16,057 nucleotides of DNA. Source: Saccoglossus kowalevskii (taxonomy: Eukaryota; Hemichordata; Enteropneusta; Harrimaniidae). Shown here one piece after another: positions 1 to 10,765 of this stretch. Each line of letters begins with the position of its first letter. Within the stretch, counting starts at the first letter, position 1. The stretch spans positions 4,762 to 20,818 of the forward strand of contig NW_003133462.1 in assembly GCF_000003605.2 (NCBI RefSeq). The letters are read 5' to 3'. Under the pieces are notes generated by a model, which saw nothing but the letters and a program-made list of their open reading frames with translations, was not told the origin of the DNA and ran no database searches. Made by a program: the position numbers and the translations under genes.

Positions 1-150
1 TTTCATCACTGTCATAGTCGACCCCAAGACGGTTTGATAGTCGACTGCTTGAAGAGCGAGAAATTCAACGAAATTAAATTTGTGGACGATCGTAAATGGA
101 ATGCGTGTAACTTGTACCTTGGACTACTAATACTTGTATTACTAGTCTGA
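1..150 (+). CDS. Partial: possible last coding exon of an upstream gene, hydrophobic C-terminus
   Basis: Frame 1 is open from the window edge for 49 codons and stops at TGA 148-150. The first 40 or so residues are polar and include three Cys and a segment reading FVDDRKWNACN. The last 13 residues, NLYLGLLILVLLV, are strongly hydrophobic and end at the stop. This is the look of a GPI-attachment signal or a terminal membrane segment on a secreted protein. The stretch is richer in G and C than the following spacer, as exons here are. I do not recognise the family. The 5' side is cut by the window, so the acceptor site cannot be seen. A chance open frame remains possible. An ATTAAA at 240-245 could serve as its poly(A) signal. 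Confidence 0.45.
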   Translation, partial: FHHCHSRPQDGLIVDCLKSEKFNEIKFVDDRKWNACNLYLGLLILVLLV

Positions 151-239
151 GCTTGTACTGAATGCAAGAGACTGTTTATATTTGCTATGGGTGGTGACTA
201 TTATGCAAATTATCTGTCTATTATGTCTTTGGCTGATTA

Positions 240-245
240 ATTAAA
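240..245 (+). terminator. Possible poly(A) signal ATTAAA for the left-edge gene
   Basis: ATTAAA is the commonest variant of the animal poly(A) hexamer. It lies 90 bases after the stop codon of the left-edge reading frame. In DNA this AT-rich such hexamers also arise by chance, so support rests on position only. Confidence 0.25.
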
Positions 246-429
246 ACATGGCTTTCAAAACAATGACATGTGCTTTTGTTTTCAATTAACGAAAATTGAT
301 TTTTACACCCTATAAAAACATCCAATTCATTTGTTTTCCTACTGAGTGTTTGCTCCTTGTAGTCCAGCATTGAAAATACAAAAAAGTAGAATTTGGGGTT
401 TCAAAGCAAAAAAAGGTGTACAGCTCCTT

Positions 430-690
430 AATGGCTGAACAACACAATGTAGCGAATGTACCACATCAATGAAAACGCATACATAATAGATATGACGAAT
501 GTACAACACAATATGCGAAATGCACAATATGATATAATGAATGTACCTGATATACCGAATACACATTACCTTATATCATATAATCACAACACAATACAAT
601 AGAATTGATGTACGGCAAGATATAAAAAACACACAAGATAATATAACGAATGCAAAATGCGATATAACAAACGTACAAAAATAGAGCAAA
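430..690. repeat. Decayed short tandem repeat
   Basis: About 260 bases hold many imperfect returns of the words GAATGTAC, ACACAATA, ATGCGA and GATATAAC at irregular spacing of about 20-30 bases, for example near 455, 494, 538, 555, 648 and 671. This looks like an old, interrupted minisatellite. The open frame on the minus strand here is just a translation of the repeat (many I, Y and H residues) and is not a gene. Confidence 0.5.
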
Positions 691-1931
691 CATAGATCAT
701 GTGATCAAGTGTCAACACTTTCATGGACAAACATATAGCTTCGAAAAACCACAATGCTGTTTGCCTCTATATTTAGTCGTTTCGGTTTCGTGTTGCCGTT
801 TTGTCAACTTATAACTTGATATACAATCTTTAATAGACGTTTTTGATTCTGCAGTAACCAGCAGCGTAATAGAACTACTCATTTATTCCCATTGATGTCA
901 GCATATATATTATAAAAACAATATACGTATCTGTTAATAATTTATTTTAGCCATCATAATCCATTGATATACTAAGGTAGGTGAACATGTGTTCGGCCTG
1001 GCAATTACCACGGTGAATAAACACATATGGTCGGTATGACAATTAAACATTTCATTAGTATTTTTGACTATTAGTGAAAAATGTGCCAAATTGTCATCTG
1101 TCTTCTATCTCAACAGCATAAGGCTATTTTGCGAAAGATTTGAACTAATGGCCATATGTCCCATGCTCATTGTGTTATTACAAGTTTTACTTCTAACTGA
1201 TTTTTTTTGGATATAGCTCTGCTGTACTGTGCTGTGGGGCCACTGCATGTACTCGATTTATATAGTTTTACATTGTCCAGCATTTTGTGGCCACTAGCCC
1301 GAGTACTTCTCTAATTATACAGTTCGAGTGATAATCTGCATCATTGGCATTAAGTAACTTTAATTTTGTGGAAAATCTTATTAGTGTTAATCCTTACAGA
1401 TGTTGGCAACATTTTAACAATAAACATGTCACTTGTTTTCACGGCATAGAATCTAAGACACACCACACAAGGTGAGAACAACGTTTAAACCTTTGTTAAA
1501 TAAATGTTTGCATCAGTTTCATAAAATCAACAAGCAAATATAAAAATCTGGAATATTAGCTCTGGTGAAAATTCGAAAAACACACTTGCTCAACTTCAAG
1601 CATTTTCATAACAGACGAGCTGGCTTTTGAATAACTACGCGATTCAACAGCCTTTTCTGAAAAACTAAATTTTCCCGACAATATTGGCCTGTCACTGACG
1701 ACAGAGTGATGGAAATATCAAGTAGATAAATATAGATGCTCTAAAATATGAGATTGTAATAGATTTATGGGTACGATGTTTTCGCCATCTTTTTATGTGG
1801 AGAATGGAGCTAAATATTATTATTTCTGCTCATTTCTATATGAGTATTCACAAAGAATAACTTTTTTTAAATAAACATATGGTAATACCGTACGATATAT
1901 CAATTCCCTTTGATGTGTCCGATAAAGGACA
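691..1931. other. Intergenic spacer, no gene seen
   Basis: This is AT-rich sequence with no open frame of note on either strand, no splice-framed exon, and no repeat I could match elsewhere in the window. The last few hundred bases are the natural place for the sulfatase enhancer and proximal promoter, but I recognise no specific site apart from the TATA box at its right end. Confidence 0.5.
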
Positions 1932-1939
1932 TATATAAA
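1932..1939 (+). promoter_or_regulatory. TATA box of the sulfatase gene
   Basis: TATATAAA lies 75 bases before the proposed ATG at 2007. Initiation about 25-30 bases downstream would fall near 1962-1968 (CTCACAATT, which resembles a pyrimidine-CA initiator) and give a 5' leader of about 40 bases. The match is good, but TATA-like words are common in this AT-rich DNA. Confidence 0.5.
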
Positions 1940-2006
1940 TACTTCCTCGGCTACCCTCACAATTTAAGCACGACTGCCAAGGTGCTCGTACCTCATCACA
2001 GTAAAG

Positions 2007-5000
2007 ATGCATTTAACGTATTTAGCTCTGTTGTTTGTAAGTATCAAACATGTATACAGTTTTACATTGCTTGAACCATGAATTTATTGCAATTTAGTAT
2101 CATTGGGGAAACATTAATCGAACAACGAACACCGTGAATGGTAAATACGTGGATGGATTAGCCAATAAGTTAACGCATCTAGTAACGGCTTTCTGTCTAT
2201 TCGTATTGCAGATGACAGTTTTCGAAGTTGGTAAGTAGTATATTTAAATTCTTGTTCCTAAATGATCTATCATACATAAATATGTGCATTTTTACACTTC
2301 AACTCAGAGATTATTTAATCTCAACCTACTACATGTCTAAATGAAGACATATGATTCGAAACGGCTACGAATGGTGTGAATCTAACTTAGTCGGATCAAA
2401 ACCCGTTAGCAAATTAAATGTGAACGAATAATCAATTGAGAAGCTGAAGCGACCACTAACATTTTGGCGCGTTGGAAATAAATGAAATTGCAATATTTTC
2501 TGAAATCCGTGGATTTTAATATATAAACCGATGTTTCGTAATTCGATGTTCGTAACTGGATGTCCGTAACTCGAACAATTCAGCGTCTCGTTTGATCTAC
2601 GTAAGTGTTGTAAACTAAGTCATATCTTTAATTTAGTTTATTCCTTTTATTAGTGCAAAATAGCACTAACTCAAAATGTGCACAATATATAACGATTGCG
2701 CTATGCTGTAAGTAATGTAACACATTTGAATCATTAGTTTTATCAACGAGAGAAAGTAGAGAGGATCGCAGAAAACCACCACACATTGTACTCATACTAG
2801 CAGACGACCTGGGATGGAATGACGTAGGATGGCACAACCCGGAAGTCAAAATGCCAGTCCTCAATCAGCTCGCCGCAGATGGCGTCATATTCAACCAAGC
2901 ATATGTCCAGCCGACATGTACACCGTAAGCCATAGCATCGTTAATGTAGTTTTACATTATTCGGTCAACTTCACAACCGCCATATGTAATTATTTGATCA
3001 TTCATTTGATCCGATTGCCAGGTGGAGGATTGTCGAATTTCGTTTACTTGCTTCAAACGTGTAAGAGTGGTACAAAACATGAATAATATCTCTCATGCAA
3101 TGTACATCTGATCTAGTCTAATAACTCAAGTACATTTCATTCTGCAGAACAAGAGCTGCTCTTATGTCAGGATATTACCCATTTAAAACTGGAAATCAGG
3201 TAATGATTTATTTTACTGTTACATAAGTTATACATTGCAGATAGCATGGGTACGTATAAACAGCCTCATGTTGATCGAATTCTGTTTGTGTTCTATGTTT
3301 AAATTTTAACTACGGTTTTCATTGAAAATCATGGAAATCGTGGTAAATTGTGCAAAAAAGTAAATTATGCCTAATATCTTGAAGAAAATTTATTATGCAT
3401 ATAACTGATTAATTTAAAAGAAATTAATTTATTTATTAAGAATTATTTATTGAAGTTAGTGTCTGTTGCTTGATATTTACAGCATCAACTTCTGCTCAAC
3501 CTTCACCCTGGTGGACTACCATTAAGGTTTAAGACATTGCCACAGCGACTCAAAGATGTTGGGTATCTGACTCATATTGTTGGGAAGTAAGTAGAATGCA
3601 AAATATATATGAGGTGTTGTTTCCATAATTGAAAACGTGGGTATAAATATAATGTACTGTTGTACTAGGGCGTATGTGCTTTCAAAAATAAAGTCACGTT
3701 ATTCGATGTTTTATTTCCTGCCGGGTTAATTTTGCAGTCTTACATTCTGTTCGCACCCCTTCCACCACCTCCCCCACCCCCACCACACACACACAAAGCT
3801 ATCTTTGTAATACAATCGAGTACTTCAGGGTGGAAATTGTTGAAACGAAAATAAATTACACATGTCCACTACGGTCACAATACTACACAGTGGGGCAGGG
3901 ACAAATTGCGGAAGTAAAGCAAAATCGATAATTGAATTTGCAATACCAAATAAATTCGTGCAATATCACAACCTATTATAGTCGTGTATGTGTTACTCTA
4001 TGAGAGTTCATATTACATGTTTACAGCAGAAAAATAATTGCATTGTTCATAATAGTGACAGTGTATAATAATATTTGAATAAATACTTCAGTATAGCATT
4101 AAATGTAATAATAAAATTACATCAAAACAATCATTCGAATTGCATAGATACTTTTTATTATAAACAATTTGTTTGGCAAATAATTCTATAATAATGAAGT
4201 ACTGAAATTATCCTTCGCTCAACAGAAACACTACTATAGTGGTGTATAATTGCCAAATCTAAGATATGTTACTGGTTAATATGAAAATTGCATATTGCCT
4301 CGACCCCAAGTATTAAAAATATAGAGCACTTCCGCACCAGGTTTTTCTGAAACTGACAAGTTCTCGAACCAATAATAATCTTGAAATAATAATTATGAAA
4401 GTTAAGTGCACCTTTTCTCAGTATTCGCCATTAGTACAAACAGTTTGAGACTATTCTGTTCTGTTCTGTGCATTTATCAAACAAGCTGTCTTTTAGAACT
4501 GAAAGCCTAAATAATCCAATAATAACAATATGGCACGAAGACTCGACCCCTGAACAGGGTGTGATAATTTTGAATATGTGTAAATTAACATTTTCCCAAA
4601 AATTAGTCACGTGGGGCTGCCACTAAAAGTAGCATAAGGTATACAAATATTGTATTTGTCTTTTGAATATATGATAATATAACACAATTACGCGCTTGTG
4701 ATTTTTTTTCATAGATGGCATTTAGGATTCTGTAAAGAAGCGTTTTTACCAACTAATCGTGGATTTGATTCGTTCTATGGTGGACTGACACTGGGTACCT
4801 CGCACTTCAGCAAAATGAACGGAATATTATGTATGTATATCACAATGTGAATAAACAATATGTTGACAGTGTACATTATATACAATAAAATGTGTTTATA
4901 TACAAGCTCAACAAGGATTGAAAACACAGTATTTGAAGTGTTTACTATTCCGTTTTGTATGTAGTTGAGATGGAACATTCGACTATTTCGTGTATGGTTT

Positions 5001-8000
5001 GAAATCTATACAATAGCAACGTAGTCATTCACTGAATCACCTACTTTTCGTGAATAGTCAAAGTTGCTTGAAGTATTAGTTTTTAATGTTAATGAGCTCG
5101 AGGTAACATTACCATAAATGGTCACCTGATATTTCAGTTATATCACGTGTCGCTTCTCTTTACTATGGCACTGGTTGCATGTGCCTATCTCCATCATTGA
5201 TTGCGATGTTACAGATATGTATATAAATGAGGTCACATGACCACATATGATAATCTGATATGTCATATCTAGGGACTCATGACTTCAGTTTAGAACAGTT
5301 TTCATACAAATATAAGAAGCAATTAATTTTGAATATTATTGTGTTCTACTAGCTACACCTGGGTATGATTTCTATGACAACAGCGGAGTGGTACCACAAA
5401 CTAACGATTATCTTGCGGTGAGTGTAGTTTATAATGTAGTTATATCAATTTAGTTTCACTAAGTCTTGGCATTTTGAGCCAAATAATGAAATAAATCTAA
5501 ACTTATAATTCATCTTTTTTTCCACAGTTCATGCTTGCTGATAGAGCAGTAAAAATAATTAATGGACACTACCAGGAATATCCACTATTTATGTACTTCA
5601 GTATGGACGTGCCTGCAAAGTCCCCTGAGGTAATTCAGTTATTTAGTAAAATAACATTACGACAATAGTGTAAAATATTATATCTACTAGAATGTAACCA
5701 ACCGTAAGCAGCCATATACGATAGGCCAAACATAAATTTGGTATCAGTCACATCTGTCCTATACTACACTACACAAATTCTAGTTGTTGCCGTTGCTCTG
5801 TATATTACGTAACGATAGATCATTACGTTATTGCTTTTTCCGAGGCCTGAATCTGCATACGATATTTAAGTTAGGTTAGGTTACTTATTTGTAACGTAAA
5901 AATAAATTGATACACACATACTTAGACAATGAATTTCACAACCATACAATAGATGTCAATTTTAAAAGTTACTTGGTTTTGGCGTTTCATGTGAGGGAGT
6001 TCTATTTAGGGCTGAATCGCATTGTACAACTGAGTGATAGAAAGGAATACCATATAGAACAGTTTATACATAGATGCAAGAGATACGTTCAAATATATAT
6101 TATTATGCACGGAGATGAGCAACGTACATATACGTAAAATCAACAGAACATTAAATAAAATAAGTGATAACTATGTGGCTGGCAAATTAATGTAATCAAC
6201 ATAGATCAAAGTAGTTGTAAGAATACAATTCATTACAATAAACCCGAACTTGAATATCTATCATAGTTAATTATTGTCGATTCTCGGCGTACTCTTTTAC
6301 GGAAGAATTGTCTCTCAACACCTTGTTTTCATTATGTCAACAAGACGTTGAGAGACAATTATTACGTAAAATATTAAAAGAAAACACTACACATATTGTG
6401 TTGTCTTCCTAGGTTCCACCAGAGTATGAAGCGTTGTATGCCAATATCACAGATGATCGAACAAGAAGATTTTATGGTATGTATTATGCTTTATGACGTG
6501 AACATAGTTGTATCTATAGATACGACATGCAGAAAGTAACAATAATTTAAATTTATCTTGATTTGTAACTACATTATACGTAATACTAGACAATACAATG
6601 TAGGCCAATTTGTCTTCACTGCAACTGAGTGTGTCAGGGCATGATTGCGAGCAACTGTTATCTATTTTATAAAATGTTTGGTGTTGTGTACGACAACCGG
6701 AAGTCAGAGATGCACACTTGATAATACTCTTTATATATCGACATCTTTATTTGCAACAAATAATTTCTAACCTTCGTTATTGATACGTAATTTTTTTCTT
6801 TTTTTTTAAGGAAAGCTTTCTGTGATGGACGATGCAGTTGGCAGTGTGGTTGATGCGTTGAAGAAACGTGATATGTGGGACGATACGCTATTGATATTTA
6901 TAGGTGACGTAAGTGATCAACTTCTTACTGCGCATGCGTCCTTCAATTTGAATTTGGTACATCATTGCATGTGTTCAATTTGTTGACAATATATTTGCTC
7001 AAAAGTTAATAACACTACAGTTTATTCAAATCAGAATACAGCTGCATGTGTTGTATGTCCCTATAAAATGTGGCGTCTATGTTAGTTTTCATTTCAATAT
7101 TGCATATTTTCTATTTTGAATGATTCATCTGATAATTTCAAATCAAAATGTTGAAAATCGTTTTTATATATTTATTCTTAGTGTCCTCTTTCATAAAGAA
7201 TTAATTAAAAAATTGACATTATCGAGTTTCGAGTGCGTTGTTCCATTTTTATTGTGTTTTGTTGACCAAACTCCTGTCTGCTTGTGTGTATTTCCACAGA
7301 ATGGGGCGTTGGCGTCGTCATCGGGGTCAAATTGGCCATTACGGGGTATTGCTGCAACGCTGTTTGAGGGCGCTACTCGCGTACCGGCATTCATCCATGG
7401 AAATATGTTGAAGCAAACCGGATATGAAAATAATGAGTAAGTTACAATGGTGCCTATTTACATTCCAAGATACATGCCACAATGTGCAACCCGCAAAACC
7501 ATTCTTGTCCATGTGTAATACTGACCAATATAATGTTTATATTTGTTTCTATTCAATGTGAGAAATCGAACGTTTGCCGTTGGTTGAGCAATAATATGAC
7601 CTGTAACGGGACCCTGACATTTGAATTTCAATTGAATGCAAAATGCATGTATGCCGAACATATTCCATAGTTGGACGTCTTATTGTTCAACAACAACAAT
7701 AGTTCTTTATCGCTTATCTCATTAACATTCAAGACAATATGCAATACCAATGCTATTCCATCTCGGCAAATAAGGAATAAGTAATATGTAATACATATGT
7801 AATAATTTAAATAACTATAAGAAATGAACAATCAAATACAAGTCATGCATTGTTATTTTGACAACAATATTTTGCTTTGATTTTAATAATTAGGTTATGG
7901 CACATAGTTGATTTGCATAAAACGATACTCTCGTTGGCCGGGGCTGAATCTTGTAAGTGGTTAAACAATGTTTAAAATAATTATATATTTTCTAATCGGA

Positions 8001-9406
8001 AAATGTCAAGAGAAGGTTTTCATAGCTTCTATCTGTTGTTTCTGAAATCTACTTCGTTTAACAATTTAACAGCATGTGAAATTGACGGTATGGACATGTG
8101 GGATACATTTTCGAAAAATGAATCATCGCCCAGAAATGAAATCGTGTATAATATCGATGATGACCCAATATCTCCTGGTGCCGCAATCAGGTAATTGTCA
8201 CAATTTTTAACTAGTACCGAGATTTAAACAGTACCTCGTATGTACGTATCGTAAGATACTGTCGGAAATAATGTTACAATTATTGGTATGTATTTACTAT
8301 TATGGTAAACTTTAATATATATAAACATTATAAATGTGTCGAATATGTAAATCTCTTAACTAAATTATTGTATGTTTTTTGTGTTTAGAGTCGGGGACTA
8401 TAAACTGATTGCCGGGAATCCGGATCTATTTTATCCATTACGATTGATCAACCAATCAGGTAAATACACATTTCTGTATAGCTAAAATAGAATTCAAGTT
8501 GAAAATATTGAATAATTTAATTTATGTCAATGTATATTTATTTCAGATGGTTGGTTCAATTATGGTGACGTACCAACTAGTGGGTTGCCAGTTTTACCAA
8601 CTGGTGATGAACCGCCCCCACCGAATGTGACATACTTGTTCAATGTCATAGGTGAGTAATATGACGTAGTTTGGGATATTCTCTCAATGTGTGCAGTCTA
8701 ATTCTGCTGGTGTGGATGCTGATGAGCCAAAACATGAACAAACAGTGCATGATTTTTTTTTCACCACCATGATCAAACTTGTGTGAGGTCGAATATGTAT
8801 ACAACATATTGATATTCTCGTGGTCTCAGACGTTTACAATATTTTGCGTATTGTGTGAATGAATGGCGATAGCATTCATTCATAAACTGTCACACAACAT
8901 ATTATCTTCATTCCAAAATTATATTTACATATTTTGTTTGAAAGCACAATCATACTTTATTGATCAGCAGCCCAGATAACATTACTTGAATGTAATGCTA
9001 AAATCTGCTTCAATAAAACGAGCTTCACTCCCCTCTCACCTAACCCCTCTGAAAATCTTAATCACTATGTGATAATTTGCCATGAAATGGATGCACACCT
9101 GCTCAAAAATGGACTTCGCTAATATTTTGTCCCATTTACCAGCGTTGAACACACAAGTGTGCCATTTTATTGCTCTAAACGCACCACCACAATAAAATTA
9201 ATTTAATAAAACGCCGTCTTACTTTCTATGTAGATGATCCAGAGGAAAGAAACAACATCGCCGACGATCATCCAGAGATAGTACAAGCATTACGTCAGCG
9301 GTTAGATGAACACCGTATATATTACATGCCGGCGGTGAACCAAGTATTCGACGAAGCCGGCGACCCCTCTAATTTCGATGGTGTCTTCTCGCCCGGGTGG
9401 TGTTAA
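2007..9406 (+). CDS. Secreted arylsulfatase B-like protein, 16 coding exons, two catalytic residues replaced
   Basis: Family role: lysosomal or secreted hydrolases that remove sulfate esters, using a formylglycine made from Cys. Coding exons are 2007-2036, 2212-2230, 2738-2924, 3148-3199, 3483-3586, 4715-4830, 5353-5417, 5528-5629, 6413-6476, 6811-6908, 7300-7436, 7894-7952, 8073-8190, 8389-8459, 8547-8651 and 9234-9406. Every junction is GT-AG, phases agree, and the total is 1500 bases (499 residues; human ARSB has 533). Residues 1-17 form a signal peptide. ADDLGWND has metal ligands D39 and D40. CTPTR at 77-81 holds the formylglycine Cys and Arg. GYLTHIVGKWH at 123-133 is sulfatase signature 2, with K131 and H133. 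D279-N280 is the late metal-binding pair, split by an intron. N-glycosylation sequons are at 236, 360, 405 and 434. Oddities: A221 replaces the His and A297 the Lys that the family uses in catalysis. The exon 3 start is the least certain point (2753 or 2762 also keep phase). ARSB, ARSI and ARSJ cannot be told apart by eye. Confidence 0.93.
2231..2737 (+). other. Sulfatase intron 2
   Basis: The donor GTAAGT is strong. The acceptor ATTAG at 2733-2737 has a poor pyrimidine tract, and alternative in-phase AGs lie at 2751-2752 and 2760-2761; they would remove 5 or 8 residues just after the signal peptide. Nothing else is seen in this intron. The open frame on the minus strand across its end is a shadow. 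Confidence 0.6.
3587..4714 (+). other. Sulfatase intron 5 (longest) with a C-rich/CA microsatellite
   Basis: The donor is GTAAGT at 3587 and the acceptor TTTTTTTTCATAG ends at 4714. A C-rich tract merging into (CA)n lies at about 3757-3796. The rest is AT-rich without an open frame or a recognised element. Confidence 0.8.
3757..3796. repeat. C-rich tract and (CA)n microsatellite
   Basis: A run of CCACC and CCCCCAC words passes into five or six CA units. It is a simple-sequence repeat inside sulfatase intron 5. Confidence 0.8.
4831..5352 (+). other. Sulfatase intron 6
   Basis: The donor is GTATGT at 4831 and the acceptor CTACTAG ends at 5352. The content is AT-rich with no gene or repeat seen. 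The minus-strand open frame that crosses the donor is rich in I, Y and H residues and has no family features. Confidence 0.75.
5630..6412 (+). other. Sulfatase intron 8, host of a long hairpin
   Basis: The donor is GTAATT at 5630 and the acceptor TTGTCTTCCTAG ends at 6412. A 76-codon open frame at 5907-6137 shows no domain and no splice context that would tie it to the gene, so I treat it as chance. The 3' part contains the inverted repeat described at 6295-6371. Confidence 0.75.
6295..6371 (+). ncRNA. Stem-loop with pre-microRNA dimensions, in sulfatase intron 8
   Basis: The arms 6295-6327 and 6339-6371 pair over 33 positions without gaps. I count 29 Watson-Crick pairs and four mismatches, and an 11-base loop (6328-6338). 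The core AATTGTCTCTCAAC at 6306-6319 pairs perfectly with the other arm. A stem of about 33 pairs with few mismatches and a small loop is the classic shape of an animal microRNA precursor, and a sense-strand intron is a common location. The alternative is a tiny inverted-repeat element or the remains of one. No mature sequence is recognised. Confidence 0.35.
8652..9233 (+). other. Sulfatase intron 15
   Basis: The donor is GTGAGT at 8652 and the acceptor TTTCTATGTAG ends at 9233. It contains a small perfect stem (GAATGAATG at 8857-8865 pairing with 8873-8881 around a 7-base loop) and otherwise AT-rich sequence with no open frame. Confidence 0.75.
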
Positions 9407-9749
9407 AGATGCAAATACATTTGACTAACTAACACATGTCTATTGTATCGGTGTTATTGTTTAATATATATTCGCATGTTATTGTTGACTGATTTTACCT
9501 ATTTGTTCTTTAATGTTAGTTTTGTTTGTAGTCTTGTTCAAAATTGTTTTACGGCATGCATGGTCAATCAAAGATTTTTCAAGCATTCAATGGTATAATG
9601 TGTATTTATTTGGGGACGATTTATGGTATTTCTGCATGATTGGCTATGAATGAGGCGTTGACATGTTGTTACAACAATATAACTAATTGTCAGAGTATGC
9701 CTATACGATGTATGAGTATATGTACCTGATTCATCTTTATTTATTCGAC

Positions 9750-9755
9750 AATAAA
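9750..9755 (+). terminator. Poly(A) signal AATAAA of the sulfatase gene
   Basis: This canonical AATAAA comes 344 bases after the TAA at 9404-9406 and follows a T-rich 3' untranslated region. Cleavage would be expected near 9770, just before the first dispersed repeat copy begins. Confidence 0.55.
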
Positions 9756-9794
9756 CAATAATAGAAATCATGTATTATTGAAGAATAGTTTTTC

Positions 9795-10370
9795 TCGTAT
9801 TCAATTTTCACTTAAGTAAAACAGGCCGTTTGAATAGAGTTGTTGTATCAGACTACATACAACAGATGATCGGTAGCTATAGATGATGAGCAAAATTTAC
9901 ACGTGGCATGAGCAGTAGGAGCAATTATAATGCTTCAAACTTGACGCACTCAACCTATTAGAAGAGACAAGCTTTGAACCCACAGCTACACCATGGATTA
10001 ATCTAGTGGTGCGACAGTCCGCAATACATACAGGAGTATCTTAACAATCTTAGCAAGCTATCTTCGCGCTAAGAGTCTGTATACTTCGATGTATCCCTCC
10101 TCCAATCAAAACAAAATCCTCAGAATGTTCAACCAAATTACCGGTATTTTCCACATGAACATAATACACAAAGTGAATTCGGTGAAAGCGTATATGCATT
10201 TGAATGTGTTATATCATGAATTAACGTACAGCCAATATGATTGGATATTCACAATAACAACATAGCACCTAATTTGCTGTGACCTTTGAACCAATCTGTT
10301 ACAATTGCGGGTATTTTCCGAAACTGAAATAATGTTTGAGCTATTTTTATCATTCTGCCATTTTCATCAA
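9795..10370 (+). repeat. Dispersed repeat, copy A (internally shortened)
   Basis: It shares many ordered blocks with copy B (10766-11480). Examples are the block around AATTTACACGTG near 9894, CCCACAGCTACACCATG from 9979, TGTGACCTTTGAACCAA near 10278, and CTATTTTTATCATTCTGCC near 10341. Compared with B it lacks roughly 150 bases between the GCAATA block and the CCCACAGC block. Its left end resembles copy C (GTCTACATACAA and TAGTTATAGATG blocks). It has no coding potential. The family is not recognised; it could be a SINE-like or non-autonomous element. Confidence 0.65.
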
Positions 10371-10478
10371 TTGCAGCGAAAATTACGTTCGTATTGGGAT
10401 TAAGTATTTGTTTTGTTTTATTTTTTCATACTGGACAAAACAAGAAGTATTACACATGTTTAGTCTTTTTTAAATACA

Positions 10479-10694
10479 TTAAAAATTATCAACCGTATCT
10501 AGCATAAAATATGATTTATATATATCTATCGGCGTCCATTGTAATAGTTCTTGGAGACTGTGGTTTGTATTTAACACATTGAATATGAAATGGGTGCTTG
10601 GGTGTTTATGATTTAAATCATTTTTATTTAAATAGTAAACCCAACGAAATATTTCTTGTTGACCTTCGATTTTAATTGGCATTGACCGCCACAT
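10479..10694 (-). pseudogene. Short open frame, possible remnant of an element-encoded protein
   Basis: A 71-codon minus-strand frame begins with MWRSMPIKIEGQQEIFRWVY and ends with LDTVDNF. It has a balanced composition rather than low-complexity bias. It lies between repeat copies A and B. A 31-base stretch of it, read as KNDLNHKHP, recurs at 12963-12993, where the same frame reads KNDLNHKHQ. I recognise no family. It may be a broken piece of a transposon or viral gene, or chance. Confidence 0.2.
10596..10627 (+). repeat. Short direct repeat with palindromic core, copy 1
   Basis: GCTTGGGTGTTTATG followed by ATTTAAATCATTTTTAT recurs at 12963-12993 with a single-base difference (one extra G here). 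The core ATGATTTAAATCAT is a perfect palindrome. Confidence 0.75.
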
Positions 10695-10765
10695 TAAAAT
10701 TATGCAACTTGAATCTTTGTCTGATAAATTGCATTTCTAATGAAAATACTTGCCTTGTACTTAAA

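Noticed and set aside
2829-3086. An 85-codon open frame overlapping sulfatase exon 3
   Set aside because: It is in a different frame from the clear sulfatase reading (ADDLGWND to CTPTR) and is a shadow of that exon running into the intron.
5871-5884. TTAGGTTAGGTTA as an arthropod-type telomere repeat
   Set aside because: There are only two units inside an intron, which is expected by chance in AT-rich DNA.
5907-6137. A 76-codon open frame in sulfatase intron 8 as a separate gene
   Set aside because: It has no domain, signal or splice context and lies wholly in an intron. Frames this long occur by chance at this window size.
8857-8881. A perfect 9-base stem in sulfatase intron 15 as a functional RNA
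   Set aside because: It is too short to stand out from chance in AT-rich DNA, and nothing around it supports a role.
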